From positions 1 through 14,209 of the forward strand of contig JAHJRK010000524.1 in the NCBI GenBank assembly GCA_018830925.1: a stretch of 14,209 nt of DNA, given 5' to 3'. Shown piece after piece: positions 1 to 6,860 of the stretch. The notes beneath the pieces were generated by a model. The model did not search any database. It was not told the DNA's origin and worked only from the letters and a program-made list of their open reading frames with translations. Made by a program: the position numbers and the translations under genes. Numbering within the stretch: position 1 is the first letter of the stretch; each line of letters opens with the position of its first letter. Source of the stretch: Pseudomonadota bacterium. GTDB lineage: Bacteria; Desulfobacterota; Desulfobacteria; Desulfobacterales; RPRI01.

Positions 1-1
1 G

Positions 2-1264
2 GTCCGGTTCCGCTTTACCGATCCTCTTACCATGGAAGAACTGTTGAAAGAAATAGAGCAATTACCAAAGGACAGTCTTATCCTGGAAATAGGTTTTATC
101 ACCGATAAATCCGGACGTGCTTTTGATATATCGGAAACCACTGAGCTCTTTTATGAACACAGCTCTGTTCCAATCTATTCCACCTACGAGCAGCGACTCG
201 GATTCGGTATTGTCGGGGGCAAACTGCTGTGTCCTCGGATACACGGGGCCAATGCCGCCCGAATCGCCCTGAGAGTATTGGCCGGTGAAAAGGCGTCCGC
301 TATCCCGGTTGTTTTCGAGAGTGATTCACAGTTCATGTTCGATTACAAGGTGATGAGCCGTTTTGGAATCCCTTTGTCGGCCTTGCCAGAAGGCAGTATG
401 GTGATCAATAAACCGGTATCCTTTTACGCCGCCCACCGGGTGGTTATTCAAACGGCTTTGGGTATCATCGTTTACCTGACGATAATTGTCTCCCTGCTCA
501 CGATCAATATCATCCAGCGGAGGCGATCTTCGGAGGTGATTAGACGAAGCGAGGAACTGTTTAAAGTAATCACATCCAGCACTCCTGATCACCTAATTGT
601 GCAAGACAAAGATCTGCGGTGAACATTTGTAATGAATCCTCAACTGGGTCTGACGGAACAGGATATAATCGGAAAAACCGATCATGATTTTTTATCAAAA
701 GAGGATGCAGACAAACTTACAGAAATCAAAAGACAGATGCTAAATACCGGTCGTCCTGAGCATATGGAGATACCATTAACATCCTCGACCGGGGAACAAC
801 AATTTTTCAATGGGTCTTATATTCCCAAATTCGATGCAAAAGGCCAGGCCGATGGTTTGATCGGATATTTCAGGAACGTAACCGAGCGCAAGCGAGCCGA
901 GGAGGCACTGCGCGAGAGCGAAGAGCGATCCCGAAGTATTGTCGAGAACACGCCAGCGGGCTATTTCTTCATTGACAGGGAGGGTAATTTCAGAACTGTC
1001 AACTCCGCCTGGCTGAGCATGCACAAATATGACTCCGCCGAGGAGATTCTGGGGCGTCCCTTCTCTGTGACCCAAGTCAGTGCAGACTTATCGAATGCCG
1101 GTGAAATAGTCAAACAGTTAATTGCGGGAACAGAGATAAGACATGGCGAGGGGTCGTATCAGGGACGTATCAATCTTTTAAACTTGCTACACTTATTCGC
1201 TATTTGGGGGTCGTATCAGGGACGTATCAATCTTTTAAACTTGCTACACTTATTCGCTATTTGA
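2..1264 (+). pseudogene. Broken sensor (ABC-substrate-binding domain + TM + two PAS domains), truncated
   Basis: The reading frame is open from base 2, so the gene starts outside the window; the ATG at 32 is internal. The first 135 or so visible residues resemble the periplasmic ABC transporter substrate-binding family often fused to sensor kinases (GFGIVGGKL, then PVSFYAAHRV just before the membrane). A hydrophobic segment (about 440-510) ends in QRRR. A PAS domain begins at SEELFKVI, but a TGA at 620-622 interrupts it. The same frame then resumes with MNPQLGLTEQDIIGKTDHDF, so the break is a nonsense codon and not a frameshift. The first PAS ends in NVTERKRAEEALRESEERS and a second PAS starts. 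That one is lost at about 1149, where a 57-bp tandem repeat supplies an alien tail of two 19-residue copies. No histidine-kinase or output domain remains. Inferred original role: membrane sensor of a small ligand. Certainly degenerate; exact family is inferred. Confidence 0.8.
1150..1263. repeat. Perfect 57-bp tandem duplication inside the broken sensor gene
   Basis: Bases 1150-1206 are repeated exactly at 1207-1263. The unit starts GGGGTCGTATCAGGGACGTA and ends TTCGCTATTTG. Fifty-seven bases is 19 codons, so the reading frame is kept and the peptide is doubled before a TGA. Within the unit, GGGACGTATCAATCTT (1219-1234 in the second copy) is imperfectly complementary to AAGATTAATGCGCCC at 1278-1292, so the element could fold as a hairpin of about 60-75 bases. 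GGGGTC-type ends like this commonly lie beside REP-associated Y1 transposases, which fits the transposase-start scrap at 1414. The duplication is directly visible; the mobile-element origin is inferred. Confidence 0.9.
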
Positions 1265-1271
1265 TAAATAA

Positions 1272-1406
1272 GTTTGTAAGATTAATGCGCCCCCCTATTT
1301 ACTTCCCAATCTTATAAAAATTACGGAAGGCACAAGCGTAACCGTAATGACCTATGACAGTTCAAATCGCCTTTCAACCGTCACAGACCCTGAAAGTTTG
1401 ATGTGG
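1272..1406 (+). pseudogene. YD/Rhs-like repeat fragment
   Basis: One frame, open from 1272, reads TSVTVMTYDSSNRLSTVTDP around 1332-1391. This matches the YD-repeat pattern of Rhs/YD proteins (YD-x-x-N-R-L-x-x-V-T-D-P-E-G), but only a single unit is left. There is no start codon with a ribosome site and no downstream repeat. It looks like a scrap left by rearrangement. The YD pattern is short, so the assignment is tentative. Confidence 0.4.
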
Positions 1407-1413
1407 GAAAATC

Positions 1414-1443
1414 ATGCCGAGACAATCATGGATAGACAATTCG
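1414..1443 (+). pseudogene. Remnant of a REP-associated Y1 transposase start
   Basis: ATG CCG AGA CAA TCA opens a ten-codon frame reading MPRQSWIDNS before TAG at 1444-1446. MPRQSRIDAPG is the usual N-terminus of REP-associated Y1 (TnpA_REP) transposases, so this appears to be the first codons of such a gene with the rest deleted. The same 15 bases recur at 2231-2245. The fragment is very short, and the assignment rests on the N-terminal signature and on the REP-like repeat 150 bp upstream. Confidence 0.35.
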
Positions 1444-1525
1444 TAGCCGTCAAAGCAGCACAGCGTGGGCTGACTATTGTGGAGGAGTTGGTGCTTAGTC
1501 CTGAAAAGAGTAGTAACGCATAAAA

Positions 1526-1543
1526 ACATGGGTGGCCCCATGT
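1526..1543. other. Small perfect hairpin
   Basis: ACATGGG (1526-1532) and CCCATGT (1537-1543) form a 7-bp stem with a 4-base loop. There is no clean T-run after it, so it is a poor intrinsic terminator. It sits in the debris region just past the stop of the frame ending at 1523. Confidence 0.35.
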
Positions 1544-1959
1544 CCATGCTTTCTTGAAGAAGCGGCAGAGAGTACAATATCGAAGTGATAAGGGCCGGAT
1601 CAAAACAGGAACTGAAGCTGATACTGGAAGATTTGTTTAAGTGAAACAATATGAGGCAGCGGGAAGCTTCAAATATGATCTACTTATATATTGATGACCC
1701 ACACATACCGCCCCCAAATATCCTTTGACAAAATCCGGTTAAAATGCAAATAAAATACAAACTGTTACGCGTGATATTAATTCGTTATATATATGTGAAC
1801 AGCTTTGTTCCAGCCTGTCTTTTATAATTACCGGGAATTCTTTGCTGTGGAAGCTTTCGGAGAGGGCTGTTTCGCCATGCAAGCTCTGCATAAATTGACA
1901 GGTTAATTAATAAAAAACCTTTAGACCACTATATATAGTTTTCGACAATTTTTTAAACA

Positions 1960-2037
1960 CTATATAATGTACGATATTAGAATCTCTGCTTTAAATTGAC
2001 AGAACTTCTCATACCTGATAACTTCATTTCCGTTCAT
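1960..2037 (-). pseudogene. 5' fragment of an IS110-like transposase gene
   Basis: On the - strand an ATG at 2037-2035 follows a strong AGGAGG site (2048-2043) with 5-base spacing. It reads MNGNEVIRYEKFCQFKAEI and then runs into unrelated sequence and TAG at 1962-1960. A start of the type M-x-x-x-E-V-x-R-Y-E-K-F-x-x-F-x-x-E-I is, from memory, like the N-terminus of IS110-family (DEDD) transposases, just before their conserved VGIDIAKDKH segment, which is missing here. The break is at about 1983. The family call is moderately supported and the truncation is clear. Confidence 0.45.
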
Positions 2038-2042
2038 GACAG

Positions 2043-2098
2043 CCTCCTTTTAGCATTTTATTGTTTTTGAGTTTACCCAACTCTATGCTATCAGGAGG
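2043..2098 (-). promoter_or_regulatory. Leader hairpin sequestering the ribosome site of the transposase fragment
   Basis: Three nested pairings are visible: CCTCCT (2043-2048) with AGGAGG (2093-2098), TAGCAT (2051-2056) with ATGCTA (2085-2090), and GAGTT (2069-2073) with AACTC (2079-2083). Read on the - strand, the Shine-Dalgarno AGGAGG of the transposase fragment pairs with an upstream CCTCCT, so transcripts entering from outside would have a masked ribosome site. Read on the + strand, the hairpin is followed by TTGTTTTTTT (2099-2108) and looks like a rho-independent terminator. Either use, or both, is possible. Confidence 0.5.
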
Positions 2099-2230
2099 TT
2101 GTTTTTTTATCTACGCGATAATAAATTATCTTTTTACTACAGTGGGAAGTATATTCTACTTCTACTTTACTATATAACGCCCATGAAAATATGCGTTTCT
2201 ACCTTTTTGAAAATGTGATATAGGGAAATA

Positions 2231-2371
2231 ATGCCGAGACAATCAAGATATAAATTGACAGAGGCATTTAATGATTTTATCAATTCAAATCCTGGTTCAT
2301 GGATAGAATTCCTTTCAATGATATACGATAAAGCTCCATGTCTTCCCGCTTATCGTCAGCATACAGTTTAA
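2231..2371 (+). pseudogene. Short ORF with a Y1-transposase-like start (MPRQSR)
   Basis: A 46-codon frame begins ATG CCG AGA CAA TCA AGA (MPRQSR), identical over 15 bases to the scrap at 1414-1428. After MPRQSR it does not follow the transposase family (YKLTEAFNDFINSN). Most of it is antisense to a better protein-like frame on the - strand (2280-2538). The start is probably a relic joined to unrelated DNA, not a working gene. Confidence 0.25.
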
Positions 2372-2538
2372 AGTAGCCTTCAAGATTTATTCCGGCTTTG
2401 TTATCCAAAAAATTTCCGTAATATGTTTTCTTTTCCAACTTGATAATCTGTTTTAATACCTTTTTTATTTACACTTTCATATAGTCTTTTTAAGTCCGCA
2501 TGATTTTCAGGGTTCAGTTCAACTTTCCAGGTCGGCAC
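2280..2538 (-). pseudogene. Decayed gene of unknown family with a frameshift
   Basis: On the - strand the frame from 2538 reads PTWKVELNPENHADLKRLYE, continues to ENILRKFFG and stops at 2403-2401. Shifting by one base at about 2405, the next frame reads DNKAGINLEGYFKLYADDKR, continues to GILSMNQDLN and stops at 2282-2280. The two halves join without a gap and have similar amphipathic, charged composition, so one gene of at least 85 codons with a single indel is likely. No start codon with a ribosome site is visible, and I do not recognise the family. Confidence 0.4.
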
Positions 2539-2888
2539 AAGTCAATTACTCTACCTTTAGCAAATCATTCAGATTTAATGTTGGAATACTGTCCCTGCCT
2601 TCAACTATTAAAACATAATTTCAAAGATTTTGGACCCATTCTATAATATTCAATACCTATCCGAAAGTGACTACGGGGACAGGATAGGTAGCATATATCA
2701 TTGTATGAGTTGACAGCAGCATTAAAGAATAAAAGACTGGAAATATCTGAATGCGAGGCAGCGGGGAGTTGTCCGGCCGCTTAAGTTTTTACTTGCTTTC
2801 AAAAACGTGTGGATATAGGGGACATCCTGTAGTCTCCCATATACTTTATTAAAGTAATGAAATATAAGTCATAAAAAGGATAAATACT

Positions 2889-3350
2889 GTGGAGCCGAAT
2901 AAAAAGGCTTTTACTTTGATCGAACTGATTGTAGTGATTTTTATAATCGGACTGGCCTCTGCCGTTGTGGGAGGCTCTCTCTACCGGAACATGGATGATA
3001 TCCGCCTGAAGACTGCGGCAAAAGAGATAGCGGCTACCCTGAGATATGCCAGAAGCAGATCTGTTGCTGAAAAAAAAGTTTATTCGTTTATTGCGGATGT
3101 AAAAGGATACGGGTTATACACAGATCATTCGGATAGCGGATTGAAGACAGGGCAGGAGAAGCATGCGTATAGCCTGTATAAATATTACCCTGAAGGTATT
3201 GATATTGAAAACAGGGAAAAAGAAGAGACCGTAATAGATTTCTTTCCAGAAGGAGATTCCACAGGAGGATCTATAATATTGAAGAACCGGAAAGCCACTT
3301 CATATGTCATATCGGTTGATAAAATCCAAAGCAGTGTGAAAATACAATAG
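2889..3350 (+). CDS. gspH: Type II secretion minor pseudopilin GspH
   Basis: First gene of the T2SS operon. It encodes a minor pseudopilin thought to join the tip complex of the periplasmic pseudopilus. The 153-residue product begins with a six-residue leader-like stretch, then A7^FTLIELIVVIFIIGL, the type IV prepilin cleavage site and N-terminal helix, with Glu at mature position 5. The mid and C-terminal parts fit GspH/FimT: LRYARSRSVAEKK after the helix and FFPEGDSTGGSI in the beta sheet. The residue before the cleavage point is Ala instead of the near-universal Gly. The start is GTG at 2889, set by AAGGA at 2876-2880 with 8-base spacing; no in-frame ATG precedes the prepilin motif. gspI follows after 15 bases. 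Family call is firm; efficiency of processing at Ala is inferred. Confidence 0.93.
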   Translation: MEPNKKAFTLIELIVVIFIIGLASAVVGGSLYRNMDDIRLKTAAKEIAATLRYARSRSVAEKKVYSFIADVKGYGLYTDHSDSGLKTGQEKHAYSLYKYYPEGIDIENREKEETVIDFFPEGDSTGGSIILKNRKATSYVISVDKIQSSVKIQ

Positions 3351-3365
3351 ATACCAGAGATCCAT

Positions 3366-3770
3366 ATGAAAAGAGAATCTTCAGAAGATTTAATAAAAGA
3401 AGGGTCGCAAAAAGGATTTACATTGCTTGAAATCATAATCGCTGTCGCAATACTTGGGATAGGCGTGGTTATGGTAATGCAGCTTTTTTCAGGCGGCCTG
3501 AGGTCAGCCCGGACTTCAAAAGAATACACAAATGCTGTAATTGATGCAAAGATAAAGATGGAAGAGATGATAATCAACCCTCTTCAGGAAAGCGGAGAAT
3601 ACCCCGACGGATTTCATTGGCAGACAGATGTAACCCCTTACGAATCCCCTTATAATGATAAAGTAAAAACCGTCAAAATCACAGTAAAGGTTTACCAAAA
3701 CGCTTCCGACGATAAATGCCTTGTGGAACTTGCAACGCTGAAAACAATGACGGGAGAAGATTATTTGTAA
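3366..3770 (+). CDS. gspI: Type II secretion minor pseudopilin GspI
   Basis: Minor pseudopilin GspI, which with GspJ and GspK forms the tip that starts pseudopilus growth. The 134-residue product has a long basic/acidic leader ending K16-G17^FTLLEIIIAVAILGI, with the essential Gly before the cut and Glu5 of the mature protein at residue 22. The segment after the helix (GLRSARTSKEYTNAVIDAKIKMEEM) is the typical GspI pattern, and its length agrees with the family. The ribosome site before ATG 3366 is weak (AGAG about 5 bases upstream), so the gene may depend on coupling to gspH. It is followed by a 67-base gap, the largest among the pseudopilin genes at the start of the operon, which holds a small palindrome at 3817-3829. 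Confidence 0.93.
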   Translation: MKRESSEDLIKEGSQKGFTLLEIIIAVAILGIGVVMVMQLFSGGLRSARTSKEYTNAVIDAKIKMEEMIINPLQESGEYPDGFHWQTDVTPYESPYNDKVKTVKITVKVYQNASDDKCLVELATLKTMTGEDYL

Positions 3771-3816
3771 ACATCAGTCGAGTTATTAAATGGTGTCAAT
3801 GTTTTTACTGTATTAC

Positions 3817-3829
3817 ATCTCAATGAGAT
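3817..3829. promoter_or_regulatory. Short palindrome before gspJ
   Basis: ATCTCA-A-TGAGAT is a perfect 6+6 palindrome with a one-base centre, lying in the gspI-gspJ gap 8 bases before the TTG start of gspJ. It could be an operator half-site pair or simply chance. The 3' half, GAGATAAAG, also overlaps the only candidate ribosome site for gspJ. Confidence 0.25.
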
Positions 3830-3837
3830 AAAGTATT

Positions 3838-4449
3838 TTGAAGCGGATAAAAAAAAGAAATAATTTTAATCAATTTATAGATAAGAAGGGCTTCACTCTT
3901 ATGGAGCTTCTGATTTCCGTTACAATTCTTGCTCTGATTGCAGTTATAATCGGTGGCAGTCTCAGGCTTGGCATCAGGGCATGGGAAAGAGGAGAGTATG
4001 AAATCAGCGCATTACAGGGCCTGAGGGTGACTTGCGACCGGATGAGTCAAAGAATCAAGTCCATCTATCCTTACCGGATTCAGAAGGACGGTAAAAAACT
4101 GGCTGCATTTAAGGGTGATTCGGAATCAGTCTGGTTTGTAACATCTACTTTGATCCGTGCTGAAAAGAATATGAAGTGGGTTTCATATTCTTTCAAAGAC
4201 GGAGATTTATCTATGGGCGAAGGCATGATGCCCGACAAGAAACTTCTCGAAAAGGTTTCGGAGAAAGGAGAAGCTCTCGACGCCGGCATCTCCTTATTAA
4301 AGTTTGAGTATTTTTCAACTAAAACAACTGAATGGAAAGATTCGTGGGACCTGCAGGAACAATTGCCCTCTGCCATGAGGATAACGACGGACAAGTGGCA
4401 GCCGTTTATCATATCCATTCCGGCGGGAGAAAGGAATGAGAAAAAATAA
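3838..4449 (+). CDS. gspJ: Type II secretion minor pseudopilin GspJ
   Basis: Minor pseudopilin GspJ, partner of GspI and GspK in the pseudopilus tip complex. The 203-residue product has a basic leader (KRIKKRNN), then K17-G18^FTLMELLISVTILAL with Glu5 at residue 23. The globular part shows GspJ features such as IRAWERGE after the helix, a CDRMSQRIKS helix, and AAFKGDSESVWFVTST. The start must be TTG at 3838: a stop codon TAA lies three codons upstream (3829-3831), and the next Met is inside the prepilin helix. The ribosome site is poor, so this rare start may keep GspJ levels low relative to the major pseudopilin (inference). The end overlaps gspK by 14 bases. Confidence 0.92.
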   Translation: MKRIKKRNNFNQFIDKKGFTLMELLISVTILALIAVIIGGSLRLGIRAWERGEYEISALQGLRVTCDRMSQRIKSIYPYRIQKDGKKLAAFKGDSESVWFVTSTLIRAEKNMKWVSYSFKDGDLSMGEGMMPDKKLLEKVSEKGEALDAGISLLKFEYFSTKTTEWKDSWDLQEQLPSAMRITTDKWQPFIISIPAGERNEKK

Positions 4450-5344
4450 TTGTTACAGCACAGATCGTTGTGGCGCGCGTTCCCAGAAAGGGGCGGCCCT
4501 TATGATTGTTCTCTGGGTAATGGTGCTTCTGACGGTGATTGCAAGCGAGTTTGTTTTTTCGATGAGAACGGAAATGAACATCACTGTCAATTTTAAGGAA
4601 GAAACCGAGGCATATTATGCAGCCCTTGCAGGTGTTGAAAATGCAAAGGCAGAGATACTTTCTTCAGGCAATGCAATGAAGCTGGATGATAACGGTATTT
4701 TGGTTTTTGATGACAAGCAGCCACAGAGGAGAGGAAACTTTGGAAATGCCGGATATTCTTATGATATCATTGATGAAGAGAGATGTTTGAATATAAATGT
4801 TGCCACTCCGGAACAGCTAAAAAAAATATTAGTATTCGCGGGAGTGGAAGACTCTCAGATGAATGTGATAACAGATTCAATTCAAGATTGGCGGGATCCC
4901 GATGATCTTCACAGGATAAACGGCGCTGAAGAAGAATATTACCGGTCTTTGCCCAAACCATACAGCTGCAAAGACGGACCTTTTGATACCGTTGAAGAGC
5001 TTCTCCTTGTAAAAGATCTTACTCCTGTGATATTTGGTTCGAACAATGAACCGGACAGAAGGGGAATTGCAAAATATCTGACCGCAAAAAGCTCCGGGGC
5101 CATCAATATTAATACGGCAGACAGGATAGTACTAGATGCGGTATTTGGCGGTGCTACAGCCGAAAGCATAATGTCGCAAAGGCCTTTTATTGTTCCTGCA
5201 GCAGGTGGTGTTATAAAATCGAGCTTTTTCACTGTTATTTCAACCGGTGTAAGCGGAAGAACCAAAAGAGTTGTGAAGGTAATATTATTCAAAAAAAACG
5301 ATAAGAACATAGAAACAACTTTCTGGAACGACAATTTTATCTGA
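4436..5344 (+). CDS. gspK: Type II secretion minor pseudopilin GspK
   Basis: GspK caps the pseudopilus tip, made with GspI and GspJ. The 302-residue product carries a leader ending K18-G19^AALMIVLWVMVLLTVIASEF. As is normal for GspK, mature position 5 is not Glu (Ile24) and position 1 is not Phe. The large alpha-helical domain typical of the family is present, with SIQDWRDPDDLHRINGAEEE (a known GspK signature near the calcium-binding region) and helix-hairpin-helix-like LNINVATPEQL and ININTADRIVL. Length fits GspK (about 300). The start is ATG at 4436 inside gspJ, with GGGAG six bases upstream, suggesting translational coupling. Confidence 0.94.
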   Translation: MRKNNCYSTDRCGARSQKGAALMIVLWVMVLLTVIASEFVFSMRTEMNITVNFKEETEAYYAALAGVENAKAEILSSGNAMKLDDNGILVFDDKQPQRRGNFGNAGYSYDIIDEERCLNINVATPEQLKKILVFAGVEDSQMNVITDSIQDWRDPDDLHRINGAEEEYYRSLPKPYSCKDGPFDTVEELLLVKDLTPVIFGSNNEPDRRGIAKYLTAKSSGAININTADRIVLDAVFGGATAESIMSQRPFIVPAAGGVIKSSFFTVISTGVSGRTKRVVKVILFKKNDKNIETTFWNDNFI

Positions 5345-5360
5345 CGGGCAGGATTACTAA

Positions 5361-6860
5361 GTGAATCTCCTGAAAATGTTTGATAATCAAGTAGTTGGCA
5401 TAGAGTTCAGGGACGACAGGATCACGCTGGTGTGCCTGAAAAAAGGAATAACCGGTTTTAAATTAACCGCCTCAATAAATATTCCGTTTAACGGAAGCGG
5501 CTTGAATGACGATACCATATCCGAACTTAAAAAGTTTTTAACACAGAATGGCATTAATGTAAAAAATGTTTCAGTTTCCATCCCAAGTGAGTGGTCTCTC
5601 ATCAAGTTCATGGACGTGCCGTCCCCGGACAGGAATGCTCTGAAAAATGTCATCCGGTATGAGATAGAAAGGCATATCCCGTTTGATATTGACGACATTT
5701 ACTATGATTTCCAGATTGTAGCGGAGAAGTCGAATATTTATAGTGTTATACTTGTCGCAACACAAAAAGAAAAACTGGAGTATGTAAAAGACTTCCTGGA
5801 TAAAGTTCCTCTTAAGCTTCAGAATGTATCTGTTGCTTCTATCTGCAACTTGAATGCGATTGAGTTCAGCGAATATAAAACCAATATATTGATAGATTAT
5901 TCAGGGATAGGCAGGCGGCCTGAAGTCTTTGGCTCTAAAGAGAGCGTATGTGTGTCTGTTAACATAAAATCAAACGGATACGAAATAGCGGTAATCAAAA
6001 ACGGCCTCTGCATTTTTCTGAAAAACGCCCCCATCGATTTTACAGTTCCTCATGATAATATCCTGAAAATACTTTGCGATGATATAACAAATACGATTGA
6101 CGGCATTTCCGGGAAAAAGCCGGACAAGATTGTGCTGTCCGGAGATGTTGTTTCAGGATTAAAAGACCTGTTGGCCGGAACCGGCACGCGCATAAAGATT
6201 GTGGAAAAACTTTCATGCCAGTCAAAAAACGGAATGGGTCTGAGCATGAATGATATTCTGTCAGCGACAGGCGCTTGTTATTCGGCATTCGGATTCGGGA
6301 GTACGCAGGTAAACCTTTTGCCGGATAAAGGAAGCCGGAATAAAAAAGCAGGGCCCATGATCGCCAGGATATCCCTTGTCGTTATAGTTCTTCTGTCGTG
6401 TATGCTGGCTTTCCTGGAGATAAGCAGGGAGAAGTATATGATTAAGGCGATCGAAAAAGAGATATCCGGAAACAAACCCGTGATGATGCAAATCGAGCAG
6501 TTGTCGTCCGAATTATATATGATCGATAAAAAGAAAAAATATCTTAAAGAGAAAGAGGTCGGAAATATGAGCAAGCTTGATATGCTTGCCGAACTCACCG
6601 TTATTCTTCCAGAAAATGTATGGTTATCCGGCTTCAGCTGCACAGAGAAAAAGAAAGGTACCGGTGGTTACAAGGGGGAAGTTATCATAAGCGGGTTTAC
6701 AAAATCTTATTCGGATCTGATATCTCTTATAGAGAATTCCTCATATTTTGAAAACGCGGAATTCGTGAAGCCCATTACAAAAAGCGGTTTTGGTGAAGCG
6801 TTCGAGATAAAGGCATCGATTGCAGCACCAGACAAGAAAAAAGCGGGGCAGGAAAAATGA
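5361..6860 (+). CDS. gspL: Type II secretion inner-membrane protein GspL (PilM-PilN type)
   Basis: GspL recruits the GspE ATPase to the inner membrane and pairs with GspM. The 499-residue product joins a PilM-like actin-fold cytoplasmic domain (about 1-320) to a membrane segment (about 335-354, ISLVVIVLLSCMLAFLEI), then a coiled-coil and PilN-like periplasmic ferredoxin-like domain (about 360-490). Diagnostic pieces are VVGIEFRDDRITLVCL at the N-terminus, VIRYEIERHIPFDIDDIYYD (98-117), and LPENVWLSGFS with ISGFTKSYSDLISLIENS in the PilN part. It is longer than enterobacterial GspL (about 400) and closer to the fusion seen in delta-proteobacterial-type systems. The start is GTG at 5361 with AGGA at 5350-5353; an ATG at 5376 is a possible alternative. 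It overlaps gspM by ATGA. Confidence 0.88.
   Translation: MNLLKMFDNQVVGIEFRDDRITLVCLKKGITGFKLTASINIPFNGSGLNDDTISELKKFLTQNGINVKNVSVSIPSEWSLIKFMDVPSPDRNALKNVIRYEIERHIPFDIDDIYYDFQIVAEKSNIYSVILVATQKEKLEYVKDFLDKVPLKLQNVSVASICNLNAIEFSEYKTNILIDYSGIGRRPEVFGSKESVCVSVNIKSNGYEIAVIKNGLCIFLKNAPIDFTVPHDNILKILCDDITNTIDGISGKKPDKIVLSGDVVSGLKDLLAGTGTRIKIVEKLSCQSKNGMGLSMNDILSATGACYSAFGFGSTQVNLLPDKGSRNKKAGPMIARISLVVIVLLSCMLAFLEISREKYMIKAIEKEISGNKPVMMQIEQLSSELYMIDKKKKYLKEKEVGNMSKLDMLAELTVILPENVWLSGFSCTEKKKGTGGYKGEVIISGFTKSYSDLISLIENSSYFENAEFVKPITKSGFGEAFEIKASIAAPDKKKAGQEK

Larger units (their letters stand above)
1265..2888. other. Gene-poor debris region left of the T2SS operon
   Basis: About 1.6 kb contain no intact gene on either strand. 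Base composition is AT-richer than the flanking genes. Beyond the fragments listed separately, a 27-codon tail at 1561-1644 (+ strand) reads YNIEVIRAGSKQELKLILED and looks like a protein C-terminus cut off from its gene. A 24-codon tail on the - strand (2546-2620) reads YVLIVEGRDSIPTLNLNDLL. I cannot assign either. CCTATCC/GGATAGG (2657-2663, 2682-2688) is an inverted repeat. No convincing sigma-70 or sigma-54 promoter for the gsp operon could be fixed, although its promoter must lie here if the operon starts at gspH. Confidence 0.6.

Noticed and set aside
620..622. Selenocysteine or recoded TGA
   Set aside because: A PAS domain has no redox role at this point, the expected residue is aromatic, no hairpin resembling a SECIS was seen, and TGA ends gspK and gspL normally.
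1374..1649. 91-codon open frame on the - strand
   Set aside because: No ribosome site and no recognisable domain; it overlaps several unrelated relics on the + strand, so it is chance openness.
1720..1760. TTGACA-17-AAATAA promoter-like sequence
   Set aside because: Only the -35 matches well; no intact gene lies downstream within reach, so it is probably chance in AT-rich DNA.
2800..2888. Promoter for the gsp operon (TATACT at about 2840)
   Set aside because: The -10-like hexamer has no acceptable -35 at 16-18 bases, and other AT-rich hexamers are equally good, so no site could be chosen.
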